Positions 8,795 through 15,654 are shown, counted from the first letter of the stretch. The stretch is DNA of 15,692 bases from JAVKFF01 sp040226215 (GCA_040226215.1 JAVKFF010000065.1:1-15692); one strand, 5' to 3'. Notes: generated by a model not told the origin, from the sequence alone. A program made the numbers and translations.

Positions 8795-8998
8795 GGTGGT
8801 CCCGTCACGGTGGAGCGCATGGGTTCGCGTCCGACCCTAAGTCGACGCGCGGTGTCGCGAAAGCGATCCGGCGTGGCGTAGAACCGCCTGGCTTTGGGGC
8901 TGGCCGCGACGATCGGCTCGGTGCGCGTCCGGGGCCTCTTGTCCGGCCGCGCGGGCGACCTACCATGTTGGCGCACCAGCACCTGGCCTCGGGCCCCG
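8795..8998. other. Divergent intergenic region between two methyltransferase genes
   Basis: About 200 bp separate the divergent starts. It should hold promoters for both directions. I saw no clear consensus promoter, repeat or RNA. An upstream in-frame TTG at 8894 could extend the plus-strand gene, but the added sequence is Arg/Trp-rich and looks non-coding. Confidence 0.4.
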
Positions 8999-9895
8999 AT
9001 GTCGACCGAATCACTGCGGCGCTACTATCGCCTGCTTTCCACCGTGGCACTGACGGGGCCGCGACGGCAGACCGGCATGATGCACCGGGCGCTGTGGCGC
9101 GACGGCGTCACCGACCAGCGCACGGCCCTCATGCAGGTCAGCCGGCTGATCGCCGAGGCGCTGGCTCACGCGGACATCCCGGTGCGGCCACGCGACGCCA
9201 CCGTGCTCGATCTCGGCTGCGGCATCGGCGGCACGGCCACCTGGCTGGCCGCGACCCATGGCTACACTGTCGTCGGCATCACCCTGTCACCGGTCCAGGC
9301 AGCCGCCGCGAGGCGCCGGGCGGCCGCTGCGGGTTTGTCCGGCGCCACCTTCGCGGTCGGCGACTTCCACCGGCTGCCCTTCGCCGACGGGAGGAGTTTC
9401 ACCGCGGCCTATGCCATCGAATCCTTCGCCCACAGCCCCGATCCGGCAGGTTTCTTCGCGGAGGCGGCACGGGTGATGCGCCCGGGCGGGCTGCTCGTCG
9501 TCTGCGACGATGTGTTGGCCGATGCCGGCACTCTTGCGGCCGGCGCGCGGCGCACGCGCTGGGTTGAACGCTTCCGGCAGGGCTGGCGTCTCGGCAGTCT
9601 GCTCACCGCCGGGCAGATCGCCACCTACGCTGCCGCGGCTGGGTTCGCGCCGGCCGTAGAGTGGGATCTCTCCCGCTACGTGCCGCCAATCCGGCGGCGG
9701 CTCGCCGTGCAGCTGGCGGCGCGCCTGCCGGGGGGCGGCGAGCTCGGCCGGGCACTGCGGGGATCGATGGCCTGCGCCATAGCCCACCAGGAAGGGTGGT
9801 TGGGCTACCGCCTGTTTGCCTGGACCCGCGCCGGCGCAGCCGTCGCCACCGGGCAGATGGCGGATCAGGTCTCCAGCGACTCGATTTCCCTGTAG
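8999..9895 (+). CDS. SAM-dependent methyltransferase, UbiE/tocopherol methyltransferase-like
   Basis: With the ATG at 8999 the product has 298 residues. Motif I VLDLGCGIGGTATWLA is at 69-84, followed by VGITLSPVQ (92-100), GDFHRLPF (121-128) and the acceptor-region motif YAIESFAHSPDP (138-149), then RPGGLLVVCDD (161-171). The GIGGTATWLA plus GITLSPVQ combination is typical of enzymes related to gamma-tocopherol, sterol and small-molecule N/C-methyltransferases. The N-terminal YYRLLSTVALTGPRRQTGMMH segment probably forms the substrate lid. The substrate is unknown. The 3' end converges with and overlaps the coiled-coil gene by 31 bp. No clear Shine-Dalgarno supports the start. Confidence 0.82.
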   Translation: MSTESLRRYYRLLSTVALTGPRRQTGMMHRALWRDGVTDQRTALMQVSRLIAEALAHADIPVRPRDATVLDLGCGIGGTATWLAATHGYTVVGITLSPVQAAAARRRAAAAGLSGATFAVGDFHRLPFADGRSFTAAYAIESFAHSPDPAGFFAEAARVMRPGGLLVVCDDVLADAGTLAAGARRTRWVERFRQGWRLGSLLTAGQIATYAAAAGFAPAVEWDLSRYVPPIRRRLAVQLAARLPGGGELGRALRGSMACAIAHQEGWLGYRLFAWTRAGAAVATGQMADQVSSDSISL

Positions 9896-10323
9896 AAGGC
9901 GTCGGCCGCCTCGTCCACCGGCCGCTGCGATCCGTCTTCGGGCGCCTCGCCCAACGCCGGGCGCAGGTACCGCTCGAAGGCGGCCTTGACGGCGTAGAGC
10001 GGCACCATGCCGGTTTCGGGCCGCGCTGCGGCGCGGACGCTTTCCAGCTCCGCCTGGAGCGCGGTGATCCGCGCCTCGGCGGCGGCCAGGTCACGCTTCA
10101 GGGCGGCATCGCCACCGCCCGGCTTGGGCTTGCGCCGGCTTGCCGGCGCGGGCTTCGCGCCGCCGGCGCCGAGCCTGCGGGCGAGCCCCTGCACGTAGTT
10201 CTCGTCCACCTCGTCGAGCTTCCCGGCCTCGGCGCTCTTGAGGATCTCGGTCAGCTCCTCGCGCGTGTCCGCGGCGAGGTCACGGGCGAGCAGTGCGTTG
10301 ATGGTGTTGATCGTATCCTGCAT
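9865..10323 (-). CDS. Hypothetical coiled-coil protein
   Basis: A 152-residue product that I do not recognise. The N-terminus (1-50) is acidic and helical, with TREELTEILKSAEAGKLDEVDENYVQ-type composition. A basic Pro/Lys stretch (PASRRKPKPGGG) lies at about 60-71, and a short coiled coil (KRDLAAAEARITALQAELESV) spans about 75-97. The C-terminal part is acidic and ends REIESLET. There is no signal peptide or membrane segment, so it is probably cytoplasmic. Codon use resembles the neighbours. The ATG at 10323 lacks a clear Shine-Dalgarno. It lies 125 bp downstream of the Cys-repeat gene, with a strong hairpin between them, so it may have its own promoter. Its end overlaps the convergent methyltransferase by 31 bp. 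Confidence 0.7.
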   Translation of the reverse strand: MQDTINTINALLARDLAADTREELTEILKSAEAGKLDEVDENYVQGLARRLGAGGAKPAPASRRKPKPGGGDAALKRDLAAAEARITALQAELESVRAAARPETGMVPLYAVKAAFERYLRPALGEAPEDGSQRPVDEAADAFYREIESLET

Positions 10324-10340
10324 GGGCCGGATCGTAGCGA

Positions 10341-10357
10341 TGCCGCGGCCCGCGGCA
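10341..10357 (-). promoter_or_regulatory. Small hairpin in the leader of the coiled-coil gene
   Basis: TGCCGCG (10341-10347) and CGCGGCA (10351-10357) pair perfectly around a 3-nt loop, ending 18 nt from the ATG at 10323. It would sit in the mRNA leader close to the start codon and could lower or regulate translation. It may equally be chance in such GC-rich DNA. Confidence 0.3.
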
Positions 10358-10404
10358 AAGGACAATCGGCAGCATGTCTCGCGGGTAGCGGTGAGCCGGG
10401 GCAT

Positions 10405-10435
10405 CCCGATGGCGGCCCGGCGGACCGCCATCGGG
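10405..10435 (-). terminator. Hairpin terminator candidate after the Cys-repeat gene
   Basis: CCCGATGGCGG (10405-10415) and CCGCCATCGGG (10425-10435) are perfect 11-bp complements around a 9-nt loop. The hairpin begins 13 nt beyond the stop codon of the repeat gene in its direction of transcription. No T-run follows, so it may be a factor-dependent terminator or a 3' stabilising structure. Confidence 0.55.
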
Positions 10436-10448
10436 TGCGGATCGACGC

Positions 10449-11045
10449 TCAGGCGGCGCGATCGCCGGGAACCACCGAGCAGGTCTCGGGCCGGAGGCCC
10501 GGATCGCCGGGAACGACGGAGCAGGTTTCGGGTCGGAGGCCGGAGTCGCCGGCAACCACCGAACAGGTCTCCGGACCGAGCCCCGAATCGGCAGCCTGGA
10601 TCGCGGAGCATGTCTCGGGCTCAAGGCCCGGCTCCATCGGCACGTCGTCGCGATAGGGCAGGTCGACGCCCAGGCGACGGCGGAATTCGTCCCGGGCGAG
10701 ATCCCAGGCGGCCCAGAAGCGCGGCGAGCCATGCACATCAGGATCGTGGTGCAGCACGTGGCCGAAGATGCGCCGGCAATCCTGCGGATAGGCTCGGGTA
10801 TCGAGGATGTGATAGTGCCAGGCGAGATCGGCGTCGCGCGGCGGCGCGATCTCCCGGTCCGGGTGGTCGACGCACATTTCCAGGAAGGCGCGGTACAGGG
10901 CGACCGCCCGGTCGGCCCGCCAGTCCTCCAACGCGGCGGCGATGATCAGGCGACGGCGGATCGCCGCGAAGTCGACCTGCGCGATTGCGGCCTTGCCCCC
11001 AAGATCCTCGGCGTCGGCTGAACGATTTGTCGGATTGTCGGTCAT
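10449..11045 (-). CDS. His-rich GRDP-like protein with C-terminal Cys-containing tandem repeats
   Basis: A 198-residue product in two parts. Residues 22-131 form a helical domain with DLAWHYHILDTRAYPQDC (73-90) and IFGHVLHHDP (93-102), resembling the glycine-rich domain-containing-protein-like (GRDP-like) family; its function is not established. Residues 140-196 are four tandem units with consensus GLRPETCSVVPGDP; the first is 15 residues. Each holds one cysteine (146, 161, 175, 189) in an invariant PETCS. No signal peptide or membrane segment is seen. The ATG at 11045 is supported by AAGGGAG about 10 nt upstream. The gene lies 74 bp downstream of a LuxR-type regulator on the same strand. The tail could be a multi-core modified peptide, a metal- or redox-active segment, or a cross-linkable tail; none is proven. 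Confidence 0.82.
   Translation of the reverse strand: MTDNPTNRSADAEDLGGKAAIAQVDFAAIRRRLIIAAALEDWRADRAVALYRAFLEMCVDHPDREIAPPRDADLAWHYHILDTRAYPQDCRRIFGHVLHHDPDVHGSPRFWAAWDLARDEFRRRLGVDLPYRDDVPMEPGLEPETCSAIQAADSGLGPETCSVVAGDSGLRPETCSVVPGDPGLRPETCSVVPGDRAA
10458..10628 (-). repeat. Four tandem ~42-bp coding repeats
   Basis: Units on the minus strand are 10584-10628 (45 bp), 10542-10583, 10500-10541 and 10458-10499 (42 bp each). They encode the Cys-containing 14-residue repeats. Units at 10500 and 10458 differ at four codons in the shared 13 residues, all at third positions and all synonymous (Val, Ser, Glu, Arg). The unit boundaries keep the reading frame exactly. Confidence 0.92.
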
Positions 11046-11119
11046 GCTGGAAATCTCCCTTTCTGGCAATGGATCAGTATCCCGGCGGGAGCCTGGTTCA
11101 GACACACCCGCGGCGGCGG

Positions 11120-12148
11120 TCAACCGAGTGCCGCCAGACCGAACACCAGACGGATGACATCGGACTGGCGCCGCGCGTTCATCTTCCAAAATACGTTCTT
11201 AAGTTGATTACGTACCGTAGAAATACTCGCATTGCGTCCTTTGGCGATTTCACCCAAGGTCGCGCCCGAGGCGAGTGTCAGGGCGATCTCGGCCTCAGCC
11301 GGGGTCAACTCGAAGACCTGCTGCAGTCGGCGGGGGCTCGACAGCGGCTCGGCGCGGGTGTCGATCACCGAGACGACGGCTTGGTTGGAAGGTTTGAGCC
11401 CCCGGCTCGCCGAGCGCACGGCGACGATGGTGGTATGACCGCTCTTGCGATCCGGTATCCGGAAGGTCTGCTGGGCGAAGCGGTCGGTGGTGCGGGCGTA
11501 GCGGCGCACGGCCAGGCGATAGCGGCGGTGGAAGTCGAGATGACGGGCGACGAGGCGGCCCTCGACCAGCTGCAGCAGGTCCTCGCGGTCGAGCATTTCG
11601 CCCATCGCGTGGTTGAGATAGGTGATCTTGAGGTCCGCATCGACCAGGGCGACCGGCAGGCGCACCGCGTCCAGGGCCTCGGGCAGGACCAGCAGCGGGT
11701 TCTGGTCCTCCGAGGCCGGGTGCACCCGGTCGCCGGCCGCCGCCCGGGCTTCGTCGAACTGGTCGGCGATGGGCTGTGGCGTCAGCACGGTGACATCGGT
11801 CCTGGTCTGCACCACCCAGCCGTCCTCCAGCACGATATGGCGGATCAGCAGGATCGTGCCGTCACCGAGGCGGCGTCGGAAGTGACGCGAACTGGACGTC
11901 CATACCTTCTCCCGGCGCTGGATCTCCGCCTCGAGGGTCGACGTCTCGCCGATCAGCAGCAGGCCGTTGTCGTGCAACTGCCGGAAGAAGTCCTCGAAGC
12001 TCGGCTTGGTGTCGAAGTCGATGAAGGGGTAGAGCGCGCGATGACGGTCATTGGCAAAGTCGACACGCCGCGCGGCGTCGTAGATCACCAGCGCGTCGCC
12101 GACCAGGTCAGCGGCCTCGATGATACTGTTGAGACGGGTACGATTCAC
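11120..12148 (-). CDS. PAS-PAS-LuxR family transcriptional regulator
   Basis: The 342-residue product has two PAS-like sensor regions, about 8-120 (ALVIYDAARRVDFAN) and 155-265 (VALVDADLKITYLNHAMGE), and a C-terminal LuxR/GerE helix-turn-helix at about 278-340, with LTPAEAEIALTLASG and the recognition region SISTVRNQLKNVFWKM. No receiver or autoinducer-binding domain is seen, so it is a one-component sensor of an unknown small ligand, redox or energy signal. The GTG start at 12148 is chosen because CAGGAGC lies about 7 nt upstream and the PAS domain begins soon after. It precedes the Cys-repeat gene on the same strand, making that gene a likely target or operon partner. Confidence 0.88.
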   Translation of the reverse strand: MNRTRLNSIIEAADLVGDALVIYDAARRVDFANDRHRALYPFIDFDTKPSFEDFFRQLHDNGLLLIGETSTLEAEIQRREKVWTSSSRHFRRRLGDGTILLIRHIVLEDGWVVQTRTDVTVLTPQPIADQFDEARAAAGDRVHPASEDQNPLLVLPEALDAVRLPVALVDADLKITYLNHAMGEMLDREDLLQLVEGRLVARHLDFHRRYRLAVRRYARTTDRFAQQTFRIPDRKSGHTTIVAVRSASRGLKPSNQAVVSVIDTRAEPLSSPRRLQQVFELTPAEAEIALTLASGATLGEIAKGRNASISTVRNQLKNVFWKMNARRQSDVIRLVFGLAALG

Positions 12149-12208
12149 GCACGGTGCTCCTGCCGCCGGGGGAGGGGTGATCGGAACGGCCGGATGATCG
12201 ATCCTCAA

Positions 12209-12258
12209 CTCACGTAATTCTAGAAAATTTGGATCAGCTTGAATGACGATTGCGTGAG
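12209..12258. promoter_or_regulatory. Imperfect inverted repeat between the LuxR gene and lpxB
   Basis: CTCACGTAATT (12209-12219) and GATTGCGTGAG (12248-12258) are inverted with 9 of 11 positions matching and 28 nt between them. The spacer includes the palindrome TTCTAGAA (12218-12225). On the minus strand, ATTCAA and TAGAAT with 16 nt between give a plausible promoter for the regulator. The repeat could be its autoregulatory operator; this is inferred from position. Confidence 0.4.
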
Positions 12259-12321
12259 AGCGGGGCGAGCGTGGCCGCAACCGCCCGCAGCGCGAGCTTG
12301 CCATGACGGCCGGCTTCTGCG

Positions 12322-13572
12322 ATGTGCCGGGAGATGACCGACCAGGACGCACCTTTACAACCGACGCCATCGGTACCCCGGCTGTTCTTCGTCACCGGCG
12401 AGACGTCGGGCGATCTGATCGGCGCCCGCCTGCTGCGCGCGCTCAGGCGGCGCCATGGCGGTGAACTCGCGATCGCCGGGCTGGGCGGCGAGGCGATGGC
12501 GGCGGAAGGCCTCGACAGCCTGTTCGACCCTTCGGAGCTCTCGCTTTTCGGCATCTTCGAGCTGCTGCCGCACCTGCCGCGCATCCTGCGCCGCCGCCGT
12601 CAGGTCATCGCGGCCATCGCGGCGTTCCGACCGGACGCGGTGATCGGCATCGACGCCAGCGCCTTCTTCCGCACGGTCAGCAAGGGCCTGGCCAAGCGCG
12701 GCGACCCGGCCGCGCGCATCCTCTACAAGGCGCCCCAGGCCTGGGGCTACTGGGCCTGGCGGGCGCGGCCGCTGGCCCGGCTGTACGACGCCATTCTCGC
12801 GATCCTGCCCTTCGAACCGGCGTTCTTCGCGCGCTACGGGGCGGAGGCACGCTTCATCGGCCATCCCGCAACCGATGCCGGGATCGAGGATGCCGATGGC
12901 CCCGCCTTTCGCCGGACGCACGCCATACCGGCGACCGCGCCGCTCCTCGCCGTGCTGCCGGGCAGCCGGCACGGCGAGGTCACGCGACTGCTGCCCGTCT
13001 TCCGCGAGGTCGTGGCGCGTGTGGCGGGCAGCCGGCCGGAACTTCGCGTCGTGCTGCCCACCGTCACCACGGTCGCCGAGACGGTCCGACAGCTCACCTA
13101 CGACTGGTCGGTGCCGGTGGCGATCGTCACGGGCGAAGCCGCGCGCTATGCCGCCTTCCGCGCCGCCGATGCCGCTCTCGCCGCTTCCGGGACGGTGACG
13201 ACGGAACTCGCCATCGCCGGCACGCCCATGGTCGTCGCCTATCGGGTTTCGGCCATCACCGGTGGTCTGGCGCACCGGATCAGCCGGGTCGACCATGTCA
13301 GCATCGTCAACCTGGTGCTGGACCACGCGGTGGTGCCCGAGTTCCTGCAGGAGCGCTGCACACCGGATCTCCTGGTGCCGGCGTTGCAGGACGTATTGGC
13401 CGACGGCGCGCCCCGGCGCCGGCAGATCGCCGGCCTGGCCGAGGCGGTGGCCATGCTGCGGCCGCCGGGCGGCCTGAGCCCCTCGGACGCCGCGGCTGAC
13501 ATCGTGCTGGACCTCACGACCCGGCGTGGGCGCGCTGCTGCCGTTCCGTCCAGGCCCGCATCAGCCGGTTGA
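12322..13572 (+). CDS. lpxB: Lipid A disaccharide synthase
   Basis: LpxB joins UDP-2,3-diacylglucosamine and lipid X into the lipid A disaccharide at the inner face of the inner membrane. The 416-residue product shows the GT19 hallmarks: FVTGETSGDLIGARLL (23-38), a GHPATD segment, LPGSRHGEVTRLLP and SGTVTTELAIAGTPMVVAYRV. The usual SPSVWAW segment is replaced by KAPQAWGYWAWR, a divergent form. It is about 30 residues longer than E. coli LpxB, with extra residues at both ends. An ATG at 12334 is an alternative start; neither has a good Shine-Dalgarno. It stands apart from lpxA/lpxD/fabZ, at least in this window. The 3' end overlaps the convergent oxidoreductase by 59 bp. Confidence 0.92.
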   Translation: MCREMTDQDAPLQPTPSVPRLFFVTGETSGDLIGARLLRALRRRHGGELAIAGLGGEAMAAEGLDSLFDPSELSLFGIFELLPHLPRILRRRRQVIAAIAAFRPDAVIGIDASAFFRTVSKGLAKRGDPAARILYKAPQAWGYWAWRARPLARLYDAILAILPFEPAFFARYGAEARFIGHPATDAGIEDADGPAFRRTHAIPATAPLLAVLPGSRHGEVTRLLPVFREVVARVAGSRPELRVVLPTVTTVAETVRQLTYDWSVPVAIVTGEAARYAAFRAADAALAASGTVTTELAIAGTPMVVAYRVSAITGGLAHRISRVDHVSIVNLVLDHAVVPEFLQERCTPDLLVPALQDVLADGAPRRRQIAGLAEAVAMLRPPGGLSPSDAAADIVLDLTTRRGRAAAVPSRPASAG

Positions 13573-14479
13573 TCTCCAGCGCCGCCTTCAGCGCCGCCCG
13601 GCCATCCTCGCCGCTGACCTTGGGCGGCCCGCCGCTTCGCACCGCCTCGACGAAGGCGGCGACTTCCGCCTCCAGGGCATCGCGCTTCTCGTGGGTGCGC
13701 GTATCGGAGGTCAGCTGCGTGCCGCCGTCCTCGGTCGCGGTGCGCCGGGTAACCGTCAGCTTGCCCTCGTTCAGGTCGGCCATCAGATAGGCGTTGTGCT
13801 GGAAGACGCGTACCGTGCGCTGGGTCTTCCAGCTCACGCGACTCGCGGTGAAGGTGGCCACGCAGCCGTTCTCGAAACGGATGCGGGCGCTGGAGATGTC
13901 GTCGGCGTCGCTCAGCACCGGCACGCCCACGGCATCGATCCACTCGATCGGAGAGCGCACGAGTGTCAGCACCAGGTCGATGTCGTGGATCATCATGTCC
14001 ATGACCACGCTGACATCGGTGCCGCGCCCACGGAACGGCGAGATGCGCTCGCACTGAATGAAGCCGGGCCGGTCGATCAACGGCTCCAGCGCCGCCACGG
14101 TGGCGTTGAAGCGCTCGAGATGGCCGACCTGCAGCACCACGCCCTTCTCGCCGGCGAGCCTGATGAGCTGGTCAGCCTCTCCCAGGGTGGCGCAGAGCGG
14201 CTTCTCGATGAGCACGCCGATGCCCGCCTCGATCAGGTCGCGGGCGACCGGAAAATGGAAGGCGGTCGGCGTGGCGATGGAGACCGCGTCGACGCGGCCG
14301 ATCAGATCCCGGTGCCGCGTCATCACGGCGCAGCCGACCTCGCGCGCCAGGCGGTCGGCGGCCGCCTCGTCGATGTCGCAGACCGCCACCAGGTCGGCCA
14401 CGGGGATCGCCGCGTACTTGCGGGCATGGTGGCTGCCGAAATAGCCGGCGCCGATCACGGCGGTCCTCACGCGGTCCAT
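13514..14479 (-). CDS. Gfo/Idh/MocA oxidoreductase, possibly UDP-GlcNAc 3-dehydrogenase (GnnA-like)
   Basis: The 321-residue product has an NAD(P)-binding GAGYFG at 10-15, the family EKP motif at 92-94, VGHLERFN (118-125), and a catalytic-region MIHDIDLVL (163-171). The RISPFRGRGTDVSVVMDMMIHDID stretch resembles oxidoreductases found in lipid A gene clusters. GnnA of Acidithiobacillus ferrooxidans oxidises the 3-position of UDP-GlcNAc, before GnnB transaminates it, and those genes lie near lpxA/lpxB (known). Position beside lpxB therefore suggests a GnnA role here. No GnnB aminotransferase is in the window, so this remains unproven. The ATG at 14479 has GGAAG 5 nt upstream. It overlaps lpxB tail-to-tail. 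Confidence 0.82.
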   Translation of the reverse strand: MDRVRTAVIGAGYFGSHHARKYAAIPVADLVAVCDIDEAAADRLAREVGCAVMTRHRDLIGRVDAVSIATPTAFHFPVARDLIEAGIGVLIEKPLCATLGEADQLIRLAGEKGVVLQVGHLERFNATVAALEPLIDRPGFIQCERISPFRGRGTDVSVVMDMMIHDIDLVLTLVRSPIEWIDAVGVPVLSDADDISSARIRFENGCVATFTASRVSWKTQRTVRVFQHNAYLMADLNEGKLTVTRRTATEDGGTQLTSDTRTHEKRDALEAEVAAFVEAVRSGGPPKVSGEDGRAALKAALEINRLMRAWTERQQRAHAGS

Positions 14480-14569
14480 CGAGCTTCCGTTCGCGCGCTG
14501 TCTCGGGTCGGGGCGGTGGGGCGGGCATAGGTCACGGCCGGGCGCTTGTCAATCGAGCCCCGGCGGCGG

Positions 14570-14616
14570 GCCGCTCGAGGCACGGCCGCATCGACGCGCC
14601 GCTTGCCTCGAGCGGC
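14570..14616. promoter_or_regulatory. 13-bp perfect inverted repeat in a divergent promoter region
   Basis: GCCGCTCGAGGCA (14570-14582) and TGCCTCGAGCGGC (14604-14616) are perfect complements around 21 nt. It lies between the divergent oxidoreductase and epimerase starts. A second smaller inverted repeat, GCGGTT (14617-14622) / AACCGC (14629-14634), follows directly. It could be an operator for both genes or an mRNA leader structure. Confidence 0.5.
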
Positions 14617-14700
14617 GCGGTTACCGTAAACCGCCGCAGGCGTCGTTCTGGCGGGTGGCGCCGCTTCACCGCTCGGCCGCAACTGTTCCGGACATCTCCC

Positions 14701-15615
14701 TTGCCTCGAATCCTCGTTACCGGCGGCTGCGGTTTCATCGGCGGTCACCTGACGCGCCGTCTCCTGGCCGAGGGCGCGCGCGTCGCGGTGCTCGACGATC
14801 TGTCGACAGGGGCCACGGCGGCGCCGGGCGCGGAAATCGTCGAGGGCGATATCCGCGACGCCGGTCTCGTGGCGCGCCTGGTGGGGGAGAGCGACCTCGT
14901 CTACCACCTCGCCGCCGTCGCCTCGGTCACCCGCTCGGCCGAGGACTGGACCGGTACCCACGCCATCAATGCCGGCGGCACAGTTGCGGTGCTCGACGCC
15001 GCACGCGCCCGGCAGGTTCCGGTCATCTACGCCTCCTCGGCCGCCATCTATGGCGACCAGCCGCACCATCCGGTGGACGAGCAGGCGCCGGCCCGGCCGC
15101 TCAGCGCCTATGGCGTCGACAAGCTGACGGCGGAAGGCCAGGCGGCGGTGGCGGGCCGCCTGTTCCAGGTACCCACCCTGGGCTTGCGGTTCTTCAACGT
15201 CTACGGGCCCGGCCAGCGGCCGGATTCGCCCTATTCCGGCGTGATCTCGCGCTTCGTCGACTTGGCGCGGCGCGGCCAGCGCCTGACCATCAATGGCGAT
15301 GGCGGCCAGACACGCGACTTTGTCTACGTTACCGATGTCGTCGACGCGCTCATGCGGGCCCGTGGGGCTGTCGCGGTCGCGGCGCCGGTGGCGAACATCT
15401 GCACCGGCACCGGCATCACCGTGCTGGACCTGGCGGCGACCATCAACCGGCTCACCGGCAACCACGCGGCCAACGTCTTCCGGCCGAGCCGGGCCAGCGA
15501 CATCTACTTCTCCATCGGCGTGCCCGACCGGGCCCGGGCGCTTCTCGGCTTCGTGCCGGCGACGCCGTTCGACGAAGGCCTGCGGGCGACGATCGACTGG
15601 ATGGCCACCGTCTAG
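14701..15615 (+). CDS. NAD-dependent epimerase/dehydratase, UDP-sugar 4-epimerase-like
   Basis: The 304-residue product is an extended short-chain dehydrogenase. The NAD motif GGCGFIGGHL is at 8-17, LDDLSTG at 31-37, VYHLAAVASV at 67-76, and the catalytic residues are Ser112/Ser113 with Tyr137 and Lys141 (AYGVDK). LRFFNVYGPGQRPDSPYSGVISRFV (162-186) is typical of UDP-glucose/UDP-GlcNAc 4-epimerases and related nucleotide-sugar enzymes. Exact sugar specificity cannot be read. It probably makes a precursor for surface polysaccharide or LPS, consistent with the neighbouring lipid A genes. The start is TTG at 14701, just before the first beta strand; no ATG or GTG is available and the Shine-Dalgarno is weak. 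The stop TAG lies in the start of a large palindrome. Confidence 0.88.
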   Translation: MPRILVTGGCGFIGGHLTRRLLAEGARVAVLDDLSTGATAAPGAEIVEGDIRDAGLVARLVGESDLVYHLAAVASVTRSAEDWTGTHAINAGGTVAVLDAARARQVPVIYASSAAIYGDQPHHPVDEQAPARPLSAYGVDKLTAEGQAAVAGRLFQVPTLGLRFFNVYGPGQRPDSPYSGVISRFVDLARRGQRLTINGDGGQTRDFVYVTDVVDALMRARGAVAVAAPVANICTGTGITVLDLAATINRLTGNHAANVFRPSRASDIYFSIGVPDRARALLGFVPATPFDEGLRATIDWMATV

Positions 15616-15654
15616 AGCATCCTGCGCCCGAACGGGCGCAGACAAGATGCTCTA
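15613..15654. terminator. Long palindrome at the epimerase stop (terminator and/or REP)
   Basis: TAGAGCATC (15613-15621) pairs with GATGCTCTA (15646-15654), and CTGCGCCCG (15622-15630) pairs with CGGGCGCAG (15633-15641) around a 2-nt AA. Only ACAA (15642-15645) is unpaired, as a bulge, so the stem totals 18 bp. It includes the stop codon. The TAGAGCATC...GATGCTCTA arms resemble dispersed intergenic palindromes known in rhizobia and relatives. No T-run follows. Confidence 0.7.

Noticed and set aside
10458..10628. CRISPR-like array
   Set aside because: The units are directly adjacent without unique spacers and keep the reading frame of a protein with a good ribosome binding site, so they are coding tandem repeats.
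10985..12217. 410-codon plus-strand frame
   Set aside because: Antisense to the PAS-LuxR gene, which has a convincing helix-turn-helix, PAS domains and ribosome binding site.
13526..14530. 334-codon plus-strand frame
   Set aside because: Antisense to the Gfo/Idh/MocA oxidoreductase, whose NAD motif and EKP motif are intact.
14467..15645. 392-codon minus-strand frame
   Set aside because: Antisense to the epimerase; no motifs and Arg/Gly/Asp-rich composition.
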